60,240 bases of DNA from Fibrobacter sp. (GCA_024399065.1 JAKSIB010000020.1:1-60240), one strand, 5' to 3'. Positions 8,442 to 17,871 are shown, counted from the first letter of the stretch. Notes: generated by a model not told the origin, from the letters alone. Program-made: numbers and translations.

Positions 8442-9254
8442 TCAGCCCTTTTTCTTGACCGTCAAAACAATGACTGACGCAAGCACAAGAATAATACCAA
8501 AGAAAAGTCGAGTGGTCAATGTTTCACCAAAGACACAAACACCGATCATCACAGCAGTCAAAGGCTCCAACCCACCCATAATTGCCGTAGGCGTAGAGCC
8601 TACAATCTTCACGGCCTTGGCCATAAACACCAAGGAAAGAACCGTAGGAACAAAGCCAAGCATCAGCGCCCAACCATAAGAAGACGGGTTATGCAATACC
8701 GGTGGCAAGCCAGAGCCAAATGTCACGGAATAAAGAACCAGGAACAAAAGGCAGAACATCATTACATACAGGGTAAGTTTTGCAGAACCCATTTTCAGGT
8801 CCGCCTTGTTCACTACCACAATGTAGATTGCATAAGCTAACGAGGATACAAAGACCAGCAGCAGCCCAATAAGGCTTAAGGTTGTGCCACCTTCCCCGCC
8901 ACGGTACAAAAGGCCGATGCCCGCCAAAGACAAGGCGATGGCTGCAACCACCGAGGCAGTGAGTTTTTCTTTATAGAACGCAGCCATGATCAAAGCCACT
9001 TCCAGAGGGTACAAGAAGAGCAAGGTGCAGGCAAGACCTGCATCCATATAATTGAAGGATGCATAAAGTCCCAAGGCGCTAACAGCAAATAGAAAACCGA
9101 GAAAAGCCAAAGGAATTAATTCCCGTTTTTTCACGGCGAAGTTGGAGCGATTAAAGCACATCAACAAGGCCAGCAAAACAATGGCTATGGAGAATCTGTA
9201 GCAAAGTACTGATTCCGGAGAAAGACCTTCGCGGTACAGGAACAGCGCACCCAA
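8442..9254 (-). CDS. EamA/DMT-family transporter, start unclear
   Basis: A drug/metabolite-transporter superfamily permease with two EamA repeats and about nine hydrophobic segments (for example GLACTLLFLYPLEVALIMAAFY, and the C-terminal PTAIMGGLEPLTAVMIGVCVFGE). The substrate is unknown. The first possible conventional start is the TTG at 9254. The same frame remains open upstream to about 9350 and codes LKGIFYGCGAAICYGTNP, which looks like the missing first helix. No ATG, GTG or TTG starts that extension. Either a rare start codon is used or the gene has lost its start and is decaying. It follows smc on the same strand. Confidence 0.75.
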   Translation of the reverse strand: MGALFLYREGLSPESVLCYRFSIAIVLLALLMCFNRSNFAVKKRELIPLAFLGFLFAVSALGLYASFNYMDAGLACTLLFLYPLEVALIMAAFYKEKLTASVVAAIALSLAGIGLLYRGGEGGTTLSLIGLLLVFVSSLAYAIYIVVVNKADLKMGSAKLTLYVMMFCLLFLVLYSVTFGSGLPPVLHNPSSYGWALMLGFVPTVLSLVFMAKAVKIVGSTPTAIMGGLEPLTAVMIGVCVFGETLTTRLFFGIILVLASVIVLTVKKKG

Positions 9255-9391
9255 CGGATTTGTTCCGTAGCAGATGGCTGCACCACAACCGTAGAAAATT
9301 CCCTTGAGGGATTTAAGCTGCGTTTTGAACGACGTAAAAACGACCTTCTTTTAGTGAGTCCCGAGCGGTATTACGTGATCTACGACCGGTC

Positions 9392-12300
9392 TTAGATCGC
9401 GAATTTGGTAGCGTCGGCCAACTGCACAGAAGCAATACGGGAGATACCCTTGATTTCCTGGGTAACACCGTAGAGCATGTCTGCTTCGGCCATGGTACGC
9501 TTGTTATGGGTAACCACGATGAACAAGGTCTGCTTACTGAATTCACGGAGGAGGGCCATGAAGCGACCCACGTTTGCGTCATCAAGCGGGCCATCCACTT
9601 CGTCCAGCACGCAGTAGGGCGACGGTTTTTCCATGTAAATAGCAAAGAGAAGTGCCGTTGCGGTAAGAGCATGTTCACCACCGGAAAGAGCCTTGATGCC
9701 GCGCATCTTCTTACCGGTAGGACGAACGTTGATTTCAATATCCGCATCCAGAATGTCCATGGGCTTGCCCATGTCATCCACTTTTTCCACAAGGCTCATC
9801 TTGGTTTCGCCATTGAGGAACAGCTTACTGAACACAAACTGGAAGTTCTTCTGGATTCTGTTAAAGGTTTCCAAGTAGCGGGTACGGGCAATATCATCAA
9901 GCTTAGTGATGGTACGGTCGAGCGAAGCACGGGCACGGTCCAAATCGTCGAACTGCTTTTCCACTTCTTCCATGCGCTTCTTTTCGTCTTCGTAATCTTC
10001 CATCACGTTGACGTTGACAGGGCCAAGGTCCTTGATCTTGCCGCGGAGTTCACGAATTTCACGATCAGCTTCGGGCTGGCTATATTCAACGCGTTCAACA
10101 TCTTCGGGATTTGCGAGATCCACGGAGTATTCGTTGGTAACGCGTTCTACGAGGCGGTCCAAGTTAGCCTGCAAGGCTTCCTGACGGCGGCCCACTTCGT
10201 TCAAGTCCTTCATCTTTTCGATCATTTCGTCGCGGAGATGATTGACTTCGCTACGCCAATCTTCCAAGTCGCCAGAAACAAGTTCATACTTTTCGCGGGC
10301 AAGGTCACGCTGTTCTTCAACTTCGCGAAGTTGGGAGTCCTTTGCCTGGACTTGATCTGCAACAGAATTGCTTTCGCCTTCGTTCTTTTCGATGGCGGCC
10401 GCATTTTGAACAAGTTCATCGTTACGGCTGCGAATAGAATTCTCGTGGAATTCAATCTGGTCGGCGATGCTACGCAGGCGGCTGGTGTTCTGGGCAAGCT
10501 TTGCATTCTTGTCCTGGGCGGCACGTTCCAAGTCGCGGACTTCTTCTTCCTTTTCGCGGAACAAGGAATCCTTTTCACTCAGTTCGTCATTAACGCGAGC
10601 ATACTCGTTTTCTGCGCGTTCCACAGCAGCCTGGGCTTCTGCCAATTCAGCATCGCTGTTCTTGGTTTCTTCTGCAGCCTGGATCTTGGCCTGAGCATTG
10701 CGGACTTCGTTTTCAAGCTGAGCAAGACGACGGTCGCAACCGGAAATCACATTGTTCTGGATGGAGATGCTAGCGTTTCCACCGCGGAGGGAATCCTGCT
10801 TTTCGCGAAGGTCATCCACCAAGGATTCCAACATGCTGGTATCTTCATCAACGAGATCCTGCAAGCGGGAAATTTCTTCTTCGGCAGCAACCACTTCAGA
10901 CTGAACATCTTCCAAAAGTTTGGTGGCTTCTGCAATTTCATTCTTTCGGGAAAGTGCGCCAGAAGTTGCGGCACCGCTGCTGACCAAGCCGCTGGTACGG
11001 ACAATGGCATCGGGAGCCACAAAGCACAAATCCTGTTCGCGCATGTTCTTTGCAAAGGCAATCGCCGTCTGCAAGGAATCCACCACAAAGTAGCGGGAAA
11101 GAATGCCGGTGAGCCACGGCTTGATTTCGTCATCAGCCTTCACAAACTGATTCAGGCAGCCCACAACGCCGGCTCCATCCACAACGCCCTGGTAAGCAGG
11201 AGCAGCCTCGCCCACCAAGGCGAGCAAAGCCTTGCCCACATTGTAGTCCTTCATGGAATACACAATGTTAACGGCATTGGAATCGCTAGAAACTATCACG
11301 GCATCCATCAAGTCGCCAAGAGCGGCTTCCACATAGGATGCGTATTCAGGAGAAGCTTCGATGCGTTCAGAAAGCAGGCCTCCAATCAGATCAGCCTTGT
11401 TCTCCTTAAGCCAGCGGCTGGCATCGGTACCTTCGTTGGCAACGCTCTGCAGCACATCGATACGGGACTGCAAACGAGCTTCTTCATTCTTAAGATCCTG
11501 AAGTTTTTTCTGCTGTTCCTGAAGGTCAGAGCGGTCGCCTTCCAAACGTTCTTCGCGAGTGGTCTTCTGTTCTGTCAGGCGTTCAATTTCAGCATTGGCT
11601 TCATCCATTCCAGTCTGAATATCGCGGAGAGCATCTTCTGCTTCGGACTTCTGCTTCTGAATGGTTTCAATTTCAACATTCCACTTTTCCAAGTTGCCCT
11701 GGAGCAAAGCGGATTCGGCGTCCATACGTTCGAAACGGCCACGCAAAGCATTGGCACGGTTCGTTGCCTGAAGACGTTCGTTAGCCAAGTCTCTAGATTG
11801 GCTGCGAAGATCATCCACTTTATCGCGCATCACCTGCAGAATTTCGCGTTCACGTTCAAGCAATGCGTTCATTTCTTCCACATCACTATCGGAACCCAGC
11901 ACGCGGTTTTCTTCTTCAAGGCGAGCCTGTTCTTCGGTAAGTTCGCGAACCTTGTCCTGGCTGCGGTTGATTTCTTCCTGAGCCTTTTCGTTGGCGGCTT
12001 CCAAGGCAGAAATCGTATCGCGGATACGGCCAAGGGAATTGTTCAAGTCGTTCAACTCAATGGTGATGGACTGAACCTGACGTTCCAAATCGCGGTAGGC
12101 GTTTTCGTCTTCGCTGATCAAGAGTTTCTTTTCGTCAATCCTGGTCTGAAGTTCCGTTGCCTTGGTCTTTGCAGATTCCACTTCGTGGTTCATGCGTCTG
12201 GTCGTGGTTTCCAGGGTGCTTACACCTTCACGCATGTCTTCAAACTTGTCAATACTTACGGAAAGGTCCAGTTCACGAAGGCGCTTGCTCAAGCGTTTGT

Positions 12301-12946
12301 ATTCGTTGACCTTTTCCGCCTGGGTTTCATACATACGCACAGAACGGCGAACGGCACGGAGATTGTCTTCCACGCGTTCCATGTCCATCTGCACACGTTC
12401 CAACTGGCGGCGGGTTTCCTTACGCTGCTGCTTGTACTTGCTAACGCCAGCAGCTTCTTCAAAAAGAATTCGACGATCATCGGCCTTGTCAGAAAGAACA
12501 GCCTTGATCATGTCGGCGTTCATCTGGGAATAGGTACTGGAACCGAGGCCGGAGTCAAAAAGCAATGCATGAACATCACGAAGGCGGCATTCCTGATTGT
12601 TGATCAGGTATTCACCGGAACCATCACGATGAACACGACGGGTCACGATCACTTCGGAATATTCAGAATTCAAAGTTCCATCGCTGTTGTCAATCACAAT
12701 GGAAACTTCGGCAAGGCTCATGGCGGCACGTTCTTCGGTACCGCTAAAGATCACGTCCTGCATCTTGCCCATACGAAGTGCGGCGGCTTTCTGTTCGCCG
12801 AGCACCCAACGGATTGCGTCCGTAATATTGGATTTACCACAACCGTTAGGACCCACCACAGCGGTAAGACCCTTAGTGGGGAAATTCACTTCGGTTCTTT
12901 GAGCAAAGGACTTGAATCCAAAAATCTTTAACTTAGTTATCTGCAC
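9392..12946 (-). CDS. smc: Chromosome segregation ATPase SMC
   Basis: A 1184-residue SMC protein. The N-terminal ATPase half has Walker A GPNGCGKSN at residues 32-40. Two long coiled-coil arms flank a hinge (about residues 510-670, around DLIGGLLSERI and CFVAPDAI). The C-terminal half has the signature ALSGGEHALTATALLF and Walker B CVLDEVDGPLDDANV. It acts as a dimer in condensing and segregating the chromosome, normally with ScpA and ScpB, which are not in this window. The GTG at 12946 is the start that gives the canonical MQITKLKIFGFKSF. The very long open frame on the opposite strand is a codon-bias artefact. Confidence 0.97.
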   Translation of the reverse strand: MQITKLKIFGFKSFAQRTEVNFPTKGLTAVVGPNGCGKSNITDAIRWVLGEQKAAALRMGKMQDVIFSGTEERAAMSLAEVSIVIDNSDGTLNSEYSEVIVTRRVHRDGSGEYLINNQECRLRDVHALLFDSGLGSSTYSQMNADMIKAVLSDKADDRRILFEEAAGVSKYKQQRKETRRQLERVQMDMERVEDNLRAVRRSVRMYETQAEKVNEYKRLSKRLRELDLSVSIDKFEDMREGVSTLETTTRRMNHEVESAKTKATELQTRIDEKKLLISEDENAYRDLERQVQSITIELNDLNNSLGRIRDTISALEAANEKAQEEINRSQDKVRELTEEQARLEEENRVLGSDSDVEEMNALLEREREILQVMRDKVDDLRSQSRDLANERLQATNRANALRGRFERMDAESALLQGNLEKWNVEIETIQKQKSEAEDALRDIQTGMDEANAEIERLTEQKTTREERLEGDRSDLQEQQKKLQDLKNEEARLQSRIDVLQSVANEGTDASRWLKENKADLIGGLLSERIEASPEYASYVEAALGDLMDAVIVSSDSNAVNIVYSMKDYNVGKALLALVGEAAPAYQGVVDGAGVVGCLNQFVKADDEIKPWLTGILSRYFVVDSLQTAIAFAKNMREQDLCFVAPDAIVRTSGLVSSGAATSGALSRKNEIAEATKLLEDVQSEVVAAEEEISRLQDLVDEDTSMLESLVDDLREKQDSLRGGNASISIQNNVISGCDRRLAQLENEVRNAQAKIQAAEETKNSDAELAEAQAAVERAENEYARVNDELSEKDSLFREKEEEVRDLERAAQDKNAKLAQNTSRLRSIADQIEFHENSIRSRNDELVQNAAAIEKNEGESNSVADQVQAKDSQLREVEEQRDLAREKYELVSGDLEDWRSEVNHLRDEMIEKMKDLNEVGRRQEALQANLDRLVERVTNEYSVDLANPEDVERVEYSQPEADREIRELRGKIKDLGPVNVNVMEDYEDEKKRMEEVEKQFDDLDRARASLDRTITKLDDIARTRYLETFNRIQKNFQFVFSKLFLNGETKMSLVEKVDDMGKPMDILDADIEINVRPTGKKMRGIKALSGGEHALTATALLFAIYMEKPSPYCVLDEVDGPLDDANVGRFMALLREFSKQTLFIVVTHNKRTMAEADMLYGVTQEIKGISRIASVQLADATKFAI

Positions 12947-12975
12947 TGTTCAAACAAGATAGTTTTTCCGACAAG

Positions 12976-13362
12976 TTATCGGAACTTTAAAGCCAAGGAA
13001 TCCCCTTCGGATTCCACCTTCAGGTAGAGGCTTCCGCCCTCCACTTCCATTTTCTTGATGAAATGCAATGTTTCACCAGAGCCATCAGTTGATTTGGTGT
13101 AGTTTACACGAAGATTAAACTTACCCACCCAGTCGTTTTGCACAACGTGGCTGCGTTCACCGGGCAACAGCATTTCAGAAATCCATTTCTGGTAAGTATC
13201 GTTTTCCATGGAGTACACATCCACAGAAAGCAAGGTGCAATCTTCCGTTGCATTCTCAACCTGGAGTCTAGAATCGGTTTCGATGAACCAATGACTAAGA
13301 CACCCAGTCAAGCCCACGCAACAAAGAAGCGCCAAGGCAAGATGAGTGAAAGATTTTTTCAT
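12976..13362 (-). CDS. Small lipoprotein
   Basis: A 128-residue protein with a clear lipoprotein signal: MKKSFTHLALALLCCVGLTGC, with a lipobox Leu-Thr-Gly-Cys and the cysteine at residue 21. The mature part is about 107 residues of predicted beta-strand with no recognised domain. It starts 2 bases after the stop of the outer-membrane protein upstream (13365-14591), so the two are co-transcribed and may be assembled together in the outer membrane. Confidence 0.82.
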   Translation of the reverse strand: MKKSFTHLALALLCCVGLTGCLSHWFIETDSRLQVENATEDCTLLSVDVYSMENDTYQKWISEMLLPGERSHVVQNDWVGKFNLRVNYTKSTDGSGETLHFIKKMEVEGGSLYLKVESEGDSLALKFR

Positions 13363-13364
13363 TC

Positions 13365-14591
13365 TTACCTACCGCCTCTAGCAGAAGTATTGCCACCTCT
13401 GGCCGGTGTTCCGTTTTCGTAGCGGACACCCTTAGCTTCAATTACACGAGGTTCCTTGGACGGCACAGGAATCGGAGCGCTTTGCTGAGGAGCCTGGTCC
13501 TTGTTCTTGATTGTCTTTGTGTTCTTTTCCATGGGAGCAGCCTTTGCGCCACCACGACCAAAGAGAAGACCATCAAGAGTTTCCAGATTGAACTTGAGTT
13601 CAGCAAGGACTGTACCCTTTGCACCAAAGAAATGTTTGTAGTCGTAAGCAGCATTGTAAGCAAAGCGGATGAACATCAAGTCCACAGCACCACCCCAAAG
13701 GAGGTCGTCTGAACCCTCAAGTTTGCGACGACGGGTGCAAGTTGCTTCAAAGCCAAGCATTCTGGACGGATCCGGATAGTACTTCAAGGCTGCATAGTTC
13801 AAGCCTGCTTCACGCAAATCCAAGGACACTTCACCATACAGGCGCTGTTCATAAAGGTTCTGTTCCCAGGTAAGGGTCAAGGAGTCCTTGTCGCCCTTCG
13901 TGTTGTACATGGCAAAAGCGACATTGGGCAAATAGGTCTGCCAGCCACTGGACTTGCCTCCATAGATGGAGCGGCTTTCAAGTTCCAAGGCAAAGCGCAA
14001 GCTACGCCAACGGTCTTCATACAAGCTAGCCTGGGCACTGGCAACGCCCCAACGAACGTGGGTCCAGAGATAAGTCAGAGAATCCTGTTCGCTAGAGTAA
14101 ACCTTACCCACATGTTCGACGTTCTGCTGTTGCATACCCAAGGCCAAGGAAATGTCGGCATCGGAATTGGAGAAAACACCACCCCAGGTAAACACGGAAC
14201 GCAAAAGGGAGAAACTATTGTACTTCGGATAGAACAGGAAGTCTTCGCCATCCCAGCCTGCACGATCGACCCAAGCCAGGACACCCAGGTGAAGATGCTT
14301 AGCCACATTACCCGTAATGAAGGCAGCGGCATGCTGTCTAAAGGCAAAACCTTCGTGGTCACCGTATTCACTACGCAACGGCAACTGGTCCGGAGCAGGA
14401 ATGTAATACATTCCCAGGTCGAAATAACCGCCACGACCGGCGCGCATAACCTCGCCAATTTCTTTAAGATGACGATCTCGAGTTACCGCACCACCGGCAG
14501 AAACATCTTCCGTGGTGATATAGTCAGCAAAGGAGACCGTGGCCAAGGCCATGGACATTATCAAAACTCTAATACATTTCCTGAAAATCAT
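13365..14591 (-). CDS. Putative outer-membrane protein
   Basis: A 408-residue protein with an N-terminal signal peptide (about residues 1-22, ending in VSFA) and alternating aromatic/polar beta-strand segments such as RWRSLRFALELES and RLYGEVSLDLRE, as expected of an outer-membrane barrel. About 60 C-terminal residues are Pro/Lys/Gly-rich with Arg-Gly-Gly repeats, unusual for a barrel end. No named family was recognised. It is divergent from the radical SAM gene at 14638 across only 46 bases, which must hold both promoters, and is followed by a lipoprotein gene. Confidence 0.75.
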   Translation of the reverse strand: MIFRKCIRVLIMSMALATVSFADYITTEDVSAGGAVTRDRHLKEIGEVMRAGRGGYFDLGMYYIPAPDQLPLRSEYGDHEGFAFRQHAAAFITGNVAKHLHLGVLAWVDRAGWDGEDFLFYPKYNSFSLLRSVFTWGGVFSNSDADISLALGMQQQNVEHVGKVYSSEQDSLTYLWTHVRWGVASAQASLYEDRWRSLRFALELESRSIYGGKSSGWQTYLPNVAFAMYNTKGDKDSLTLTWEQNLYEQRLYGEVSLDLREAGLNYAALKYYPDPSRMLGFEATCTRRRKLEGSDDLLWGGAVDLMFIRFAYNAAYDYKHFFGAKGTVLAELKFNLETLDGLLFGRGGAKAAPMEKNTKTIKNKDQAPQQSAPIPVPSKEPRVIEAKGVRYENGTPARGGNTSARGGR

Positions 14592-14637
14592 ACCCGAAAT
14601 TTAACAAAAAATATAGAGGGTTGCTATATTTAAGTCT

Positions 14638-15537
14638 ATGACAGACCAAGATTTAGCGTTAATTGCAGCATGGAGTGATCACTCCCGACTTTGGAAGGAT
14701 AATACCTGGGTTTACCCCGTCATCAGCCGCCGCGCCGGGGGCCTTTCCGTGGGTATAAATTTGAACCCGGACCACAAATGTTCCTTCTCCTGCGCCTACT
14801 GCCAAAGTGGTCCCCAGGACGGCCATCCTTCCGTCGCCATCGACGTGGACGGTGTAGAAAGAGAACTCCGTCAGTTCCTGGCCTTCTATGAATGCGGCGA
14901 ATTCGCTAAATGCGACTTTTTCGGCAACGTTCCCGCCGACAGGAAGATTATCAAGGACATCTGCCTTTCTGGCGATGGCGAATCCACCATCGTCAAGGAA
15001 TTCCCCGAAGTTTGCAAGCGCATGCGCAAAATCCAGCAGGAATTTCAGACAAAGTATTCTGCAGACGACGCAAGTGGCTTGGGCAGTTTCAAGCTCCGTC
15101 TGATTACCAACGCCAGCCGCCTCGGTAACGACACCGTTGAATTGGCCCTGGATTCCCTGCTGGAAAGCAATGGCGAAATCTGGGCAAAGCTGGACGCAGG
15201 CACCGAGGAATGGTACAAGAAGGTAAACCGCTCCGCAGTAAAGTTCGACACCATCCTCGCCAACCTGGAAAAGGTCATCAAGCGCAGCCCCATCTGCATT
15301 CAGACCATGCAGTGCAGCATTCAGGGCGAACAGCCTAGCGAAGCGGAAATTAGCCGTTACATCGAAAATCTGACACGAGTCTACAACGCCAATCCCAAGA
15401 ACTTTGTGGAAGTCCAGCTTTACACCGTGATCCGTCAGACCATGATTCCCGATGTGCTGCCGCTGCCCAAGGAATTCCTGGAAGAAACCGCCAAGAAGAT
15501 TACAGAAGTTCTCCCTGTTCAGGTTCGAACCTTCTAA
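14638..15537 (+). CDS. Radical SAM protein
   Basis: A 299-residue radical SAM enzyme. The 4Fe-4S cluster motif CSFSCAYC gives cysteines at residues 48, 52 and 55, preceded by GINLNPDHK. ICLSGDGESTIVKEF corresponds to the SAM-binding GGE region, and LITNAS follows. The family is unassigned; it resembles the group of stand-alone bacterial radical SAM proteins of about 300 residues that lack an extra cluster domain. The gene is monocistronic and has a good terminator at 15561. Confidence 0.88.
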   Translation: MTDQDLALIAAWSDHSRLWKDNTWVYPVISRRAGGLSVGINLNPDHKCSFSCAYCQSGPQDGHPSVAIDVDGVERELRQFLAFYECGEFAKCDFFGNVPADRKIIKDICLSGDGESTIVKEFPEVCKRMRKIQQEFQTKYSADDASGLGSFKLRLITNASRLGNDTVELALDSLLESNGEIWAKLDAGTEEWYKKVNRSAVKFDTILANLEKVIKRSPICIQTMQCSIQGEQPSEAEISRYIENLTRVYNANPKNFVEVQLYTVIRQTMIPDVLPLPKEFLEETAKKITEVLPVQVRTF

Positions 15538-15560
15538 GACCCTTGATTCTACACAAAAAA

Positions 15561-15588
15561 AGACCTGCTTGAAAGCAGGCCTTTTTTA
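15561..15588 (+). terminator. Rho-independent terminator
   Basis: The stem GACCTGCTT / AGCAGGCC with a short GAA-type loop is followed by TTTTTT, immediately after the radical SAM gene. Confidence 0.9.
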
Positions 15589-15599
15589 ATTTAAGTTTT

Positions 15600-15850
15600 G
15601 CGATGCGTCGCGACACCCACCTAAAGGTGGCCATGGATTACATAGGTGCTAAAGCACCAAGTGACCAAAGGTCGCCTCTAGATCAATTGCTCGCTTCGCT
15701 CGCGCTGATACCGCGGCTCAGCAATGTCGAAACACAAGTGTTTCGCCGCAGCATTCGCCTTAGATCAGTGGCAGCCTTCGGCTGCGTTTCTCTGCGGCTC
15801 GGTCATAGGAACAAGCATGCTTGTTCCTGCGACTCTCGCCTTAGATCAGC
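15600..15850. repeat. Tandem variable-hairpin element beside ppa
   Basis: This 250-base gene-free stretch is almost entirely short hairpins: CCACC-TAAA-GGTGG, GGTGC-TAAA-GCACC, GACC-AAA-GGTC, GCAGCC-TTC-GGCTGC, CGAAACAC-AA-GTGTTTCG, and a 22-base perfect palindrome at about 15807-15828. Two units of about 82 bases (starting at 15673 and 15756) have the same skeleton: CGCCTTAGATCA, first hairpin, GCGGCTC, second hairpin. The hairpins differ between units. A third CGCCTTAGATCAG coincides with the 3' end of ppa. Confidence 0.8.
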
Positions 15851-16431
15851 TCTTCCGGCGGGAGATGGTCATTGCCTTCCGGTTCCTGGTAGCAGGTTTC
15901 CGGAATCTGCACCTGGTTCTGGAAGTAGGCGCGATGAGCCACAATCACCTTTTCACGGGCGAACTCAGCATTCATCCAATCACCGATCTGAACGTCCTTG
16001 CCTTCCAATTCCTTGTAGTTCTGGAAGAAGTTCTTGGTAATGCGGAGGAACATCTGGTCCACGTCGGTAATGTCCTTGATGGGGCGCGGATTGAACACGG
16101 GCACGCCAAGGACTTTGTAGTCCTTCTTGCCACCGTCGGTCATGTCCAGGGCTCCAATCACGCGGCAAGTGCAAACGGTACCGGTCATCATAGAAGCCGG
16201 GCTGTAAATCAGCATATCCAAAGCATCGCCGTCGTCAGCCTTGGTGCTGGGAATGAAACCATAAGTACAGGGATAGCTCATGGAGCTAAGCAAGCAACGG
16301 TCAAGACGGAACACGTGAAGGCGTTCGTCGTATTCATACTTCAGGTTGGTGTCCTTACCGATTTCTACGACGCAGTCCACTTCGTAGGGGTACTTCTTAC
16401 CAATCGGCAAATCAAGATAGTTAATAGCCAT
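15841..16431 (-). CDS. ppa: Inorganic pyrophosphatase (soluble, family I)
   Basis: A 196-residue family I pyrophosphatase. Metal-binding and catalytic features include EYDERLHVFRLDRCLLSSMSYPCTYGFIPST and DGDALDMLI (the conserved DxDxxD-like acidic motif). It cleaves pyrophosphate released by biosynthesis and acts in the cytoplasm. The stop codon lies inside the terminal copy of the hairpin-element motif, so the last codons (EELI, stop) may be affected by insertion of that element. The family usually has 165-220 residues. Confidence 0.95.
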   Translation of the reverse strand: MAINYLDLPIGKKYPYEVDCVVEIGKDTNLKYEYDERLHVFRLDRCLLSSMSYPCTYGFIPSTKADDGDALDMLIYSPASMMTGTVCTCRVIGALDMTDGGKKDYKVLGVPVFNPRPIKDITDVDQMFLRITKNFFQNYKELEGKDVQIGDWMNAEFAREKVIVAHRAYFQNQVQIPETCYQEPEGNDHLPPEELI

Positions 16432-16537
16432 TTATACTCCAAGGAGCCCACCTTGAGCTCACACATATTTATACAAATTTGTAATAAAAATTTAGCTTTT
16501 TGATATAAAAAGTCAAGGGGCGAAGACAAATCCCACT

Positions 16538-16572
16538 ATTCGTCATTCGTAATTCATACTTTGTAATTAATC
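16538..16572. repeat. Heptanucleotide array
   Basis: Five 7-base units (ATTCGTC, ATTCGTA, ATTCATA and two degenerate ones) end exactly at the base before the stop codon of the Omp85 gene (minus strand). Confidence 0.6.
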
Positions 16573-17871
16573 TTAGCGGCTGCGCCAGCGGGCAGGAATG
16601 GTCCTGTCAAAGAGACCAAAGCTGAACTTTGGTTCACCCACATCGGGGCTGTAACCTATTTCAAAACGAATTCGATCCAAGGCGGGAACAATTAGGTGAA
16701 TACCGCCATAGACAGCTCCTTCGTAGTCGTCCCAACTGGGCATTCCCTTGTCCCAAAGCAGCCTTCCATCAAAGCCGGCCACCAACTGAATTCCATAGAA
16801 GAAATTAATTCCCAGTACGCTTGCGGAACGACGTTCCATCAGGACAAAACGCTCTTCCAAGTTCAGCAAGGTTTCATGAACACCGAGATAGGTGGAGTCG
16901 GGATCATGGCCACGGAAAGTATTTGTACCGCCCTGGTAATACAAATCGTAATGGCCCACAGTTCCCGGACGATAACGGAACAAGGCCGTCGCACCTGTGA
17001 TGAACTTTCCGATGGTATGGTAACCACGACCATCAAAAAGAACTTCCCAATAATTTTCGCCCTTATGGTTTTCACCCACACCCGCACCCACATGGGTCAG
17101 CATGTATTCCAGATAAACTCCGTTACGGGTATCAATACCTGCATCACGGCGATCAATTTTAAAACCCAGACCGACTTCGGGCAAGTGGCCAACCCCACCT
17201 TCCAAATAACGGTAGGCTCCGGTAAACAGCAAGGAGAATTGAGAAGTCAAGTCCCAGTTCAAATCAAGATCCGCAAGCCAGCTGGCGTCCTGGAATTTAC
17301 GGAGGTTATCCCAGCTGTCAGTGCGCAGGAATTCAAAGTTCCAACCAACGGGCAAGCCCAGCAAATAAGGGGAACTGGCGTACAAGGCGTATTCGTTATT
17401 CTTGAGGAATGGATCCACCGTAGTTCGGTACTGGACTTCCACACGAACGTCTTCGCCAGCCACATTCAAGTTGGCAAGAGCGACGCCAATCATCAAGCCG
17501 TCACGATCTGTGGTCTTACCAGCAGGCGACGGGATCCAGCGGAAAATTTCCTGGAAATGGTAAGTCAGTGCTACGGCGCCATCGGCAGCCGGTTCGCAGG
17601 TTGCAGAAATTTCCGTGAACAAGTCCAAGTCCTGAAGTTTCAGCTTTTCAGACTCAAACTTCTTGGAGTCAAAAACCTCACCCACCTTGTTCTGCAGTTC
17701 ACGTTCCACAACGCGGTTCTTCGTATGAACCAGACCGTCAAACTTCATGGAGGAAATTACAGAGCCATCGGAACATTCGGCTGCATAGACCGGAGAGGCC
17801 ACCCCAAGGGCGGCAATACCCCAAAGGGATACTCCCATCGCCAAGCCTAAGATGCCAGATGATTTTTTCAT
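16573..17871 (-). CDS. Omp85-superfamily outer-membrane protein with a single POTRA
   Basis: A 432-residue protein with a signal peptide (about 1-30, ending VYAA), one POTRA-like domain (about 34-110, KFDGLVHTKNRVVERELQNKVGE) and a C-terminal Omp85-type barrel. The lid-loop motif appears as GGTNTFRGHDPD (about residue 310). BamA has five POTRA domains; one POTRA suggests a TamA- or FhaC-like or patatin-associated role. The last residues (PARWRSR) do not end in the usual aromatic residue. It is divergent from the small membrane protein at 18022 across a 150-base AT-rich gap. Confidence 0.85.
   Translation of the reverse strand: MKKSSGILGLAMGVSLWGIAALGVASPVYAAECSDGSVISSMKFDGLVHTKNRVVERELQNKVGEVFDSKKFESEKLKLQDLDLFTEISATCEPAADGAVALTYHFQEIFRWIPSPAGKTTDRDGLMIGVALANLNVAGEDVRVEVQYRTTVDPFLKNNEYALYASSPYLLGLPVGWNFEFLRTDSWDNLRKFQDASWLADLDLNWDLTSQFSLLFTGAYRYLEGGVGHLPEVGLGFKIDRRDAGIDTRNGVYLEYMLTHVGAGVGENHKGENYWEVLFDGRGYHTIGKFITGATALFRYRPGTVGHYDLYYQGGTNTFRGHDPDSTYLGVHETLLNLEERFVLMERRSASVLGINFFYGIQLVAGFDGRLLWDKGMPSWDDYEGAVYGGIHLIVPALDRIRFEIGYSPDVGEPKFSFGLFDRTIPARWRSR

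Noticed and set aside
9506-12931. A plus-strand open frame of over 1100 codons opposite smc
   Set aside because: It is an antisense shadow caused by smc codon use; it lacks a ribosome site, recognisable domains and sensible composition, while the minus strand encodes a textbook SMC.
15603-16040. A 145-codon plus-strand frame over the hairpin element
   Set aside because: It is made of palindromic element DNA and the antisense of ppa; no gene-like features.
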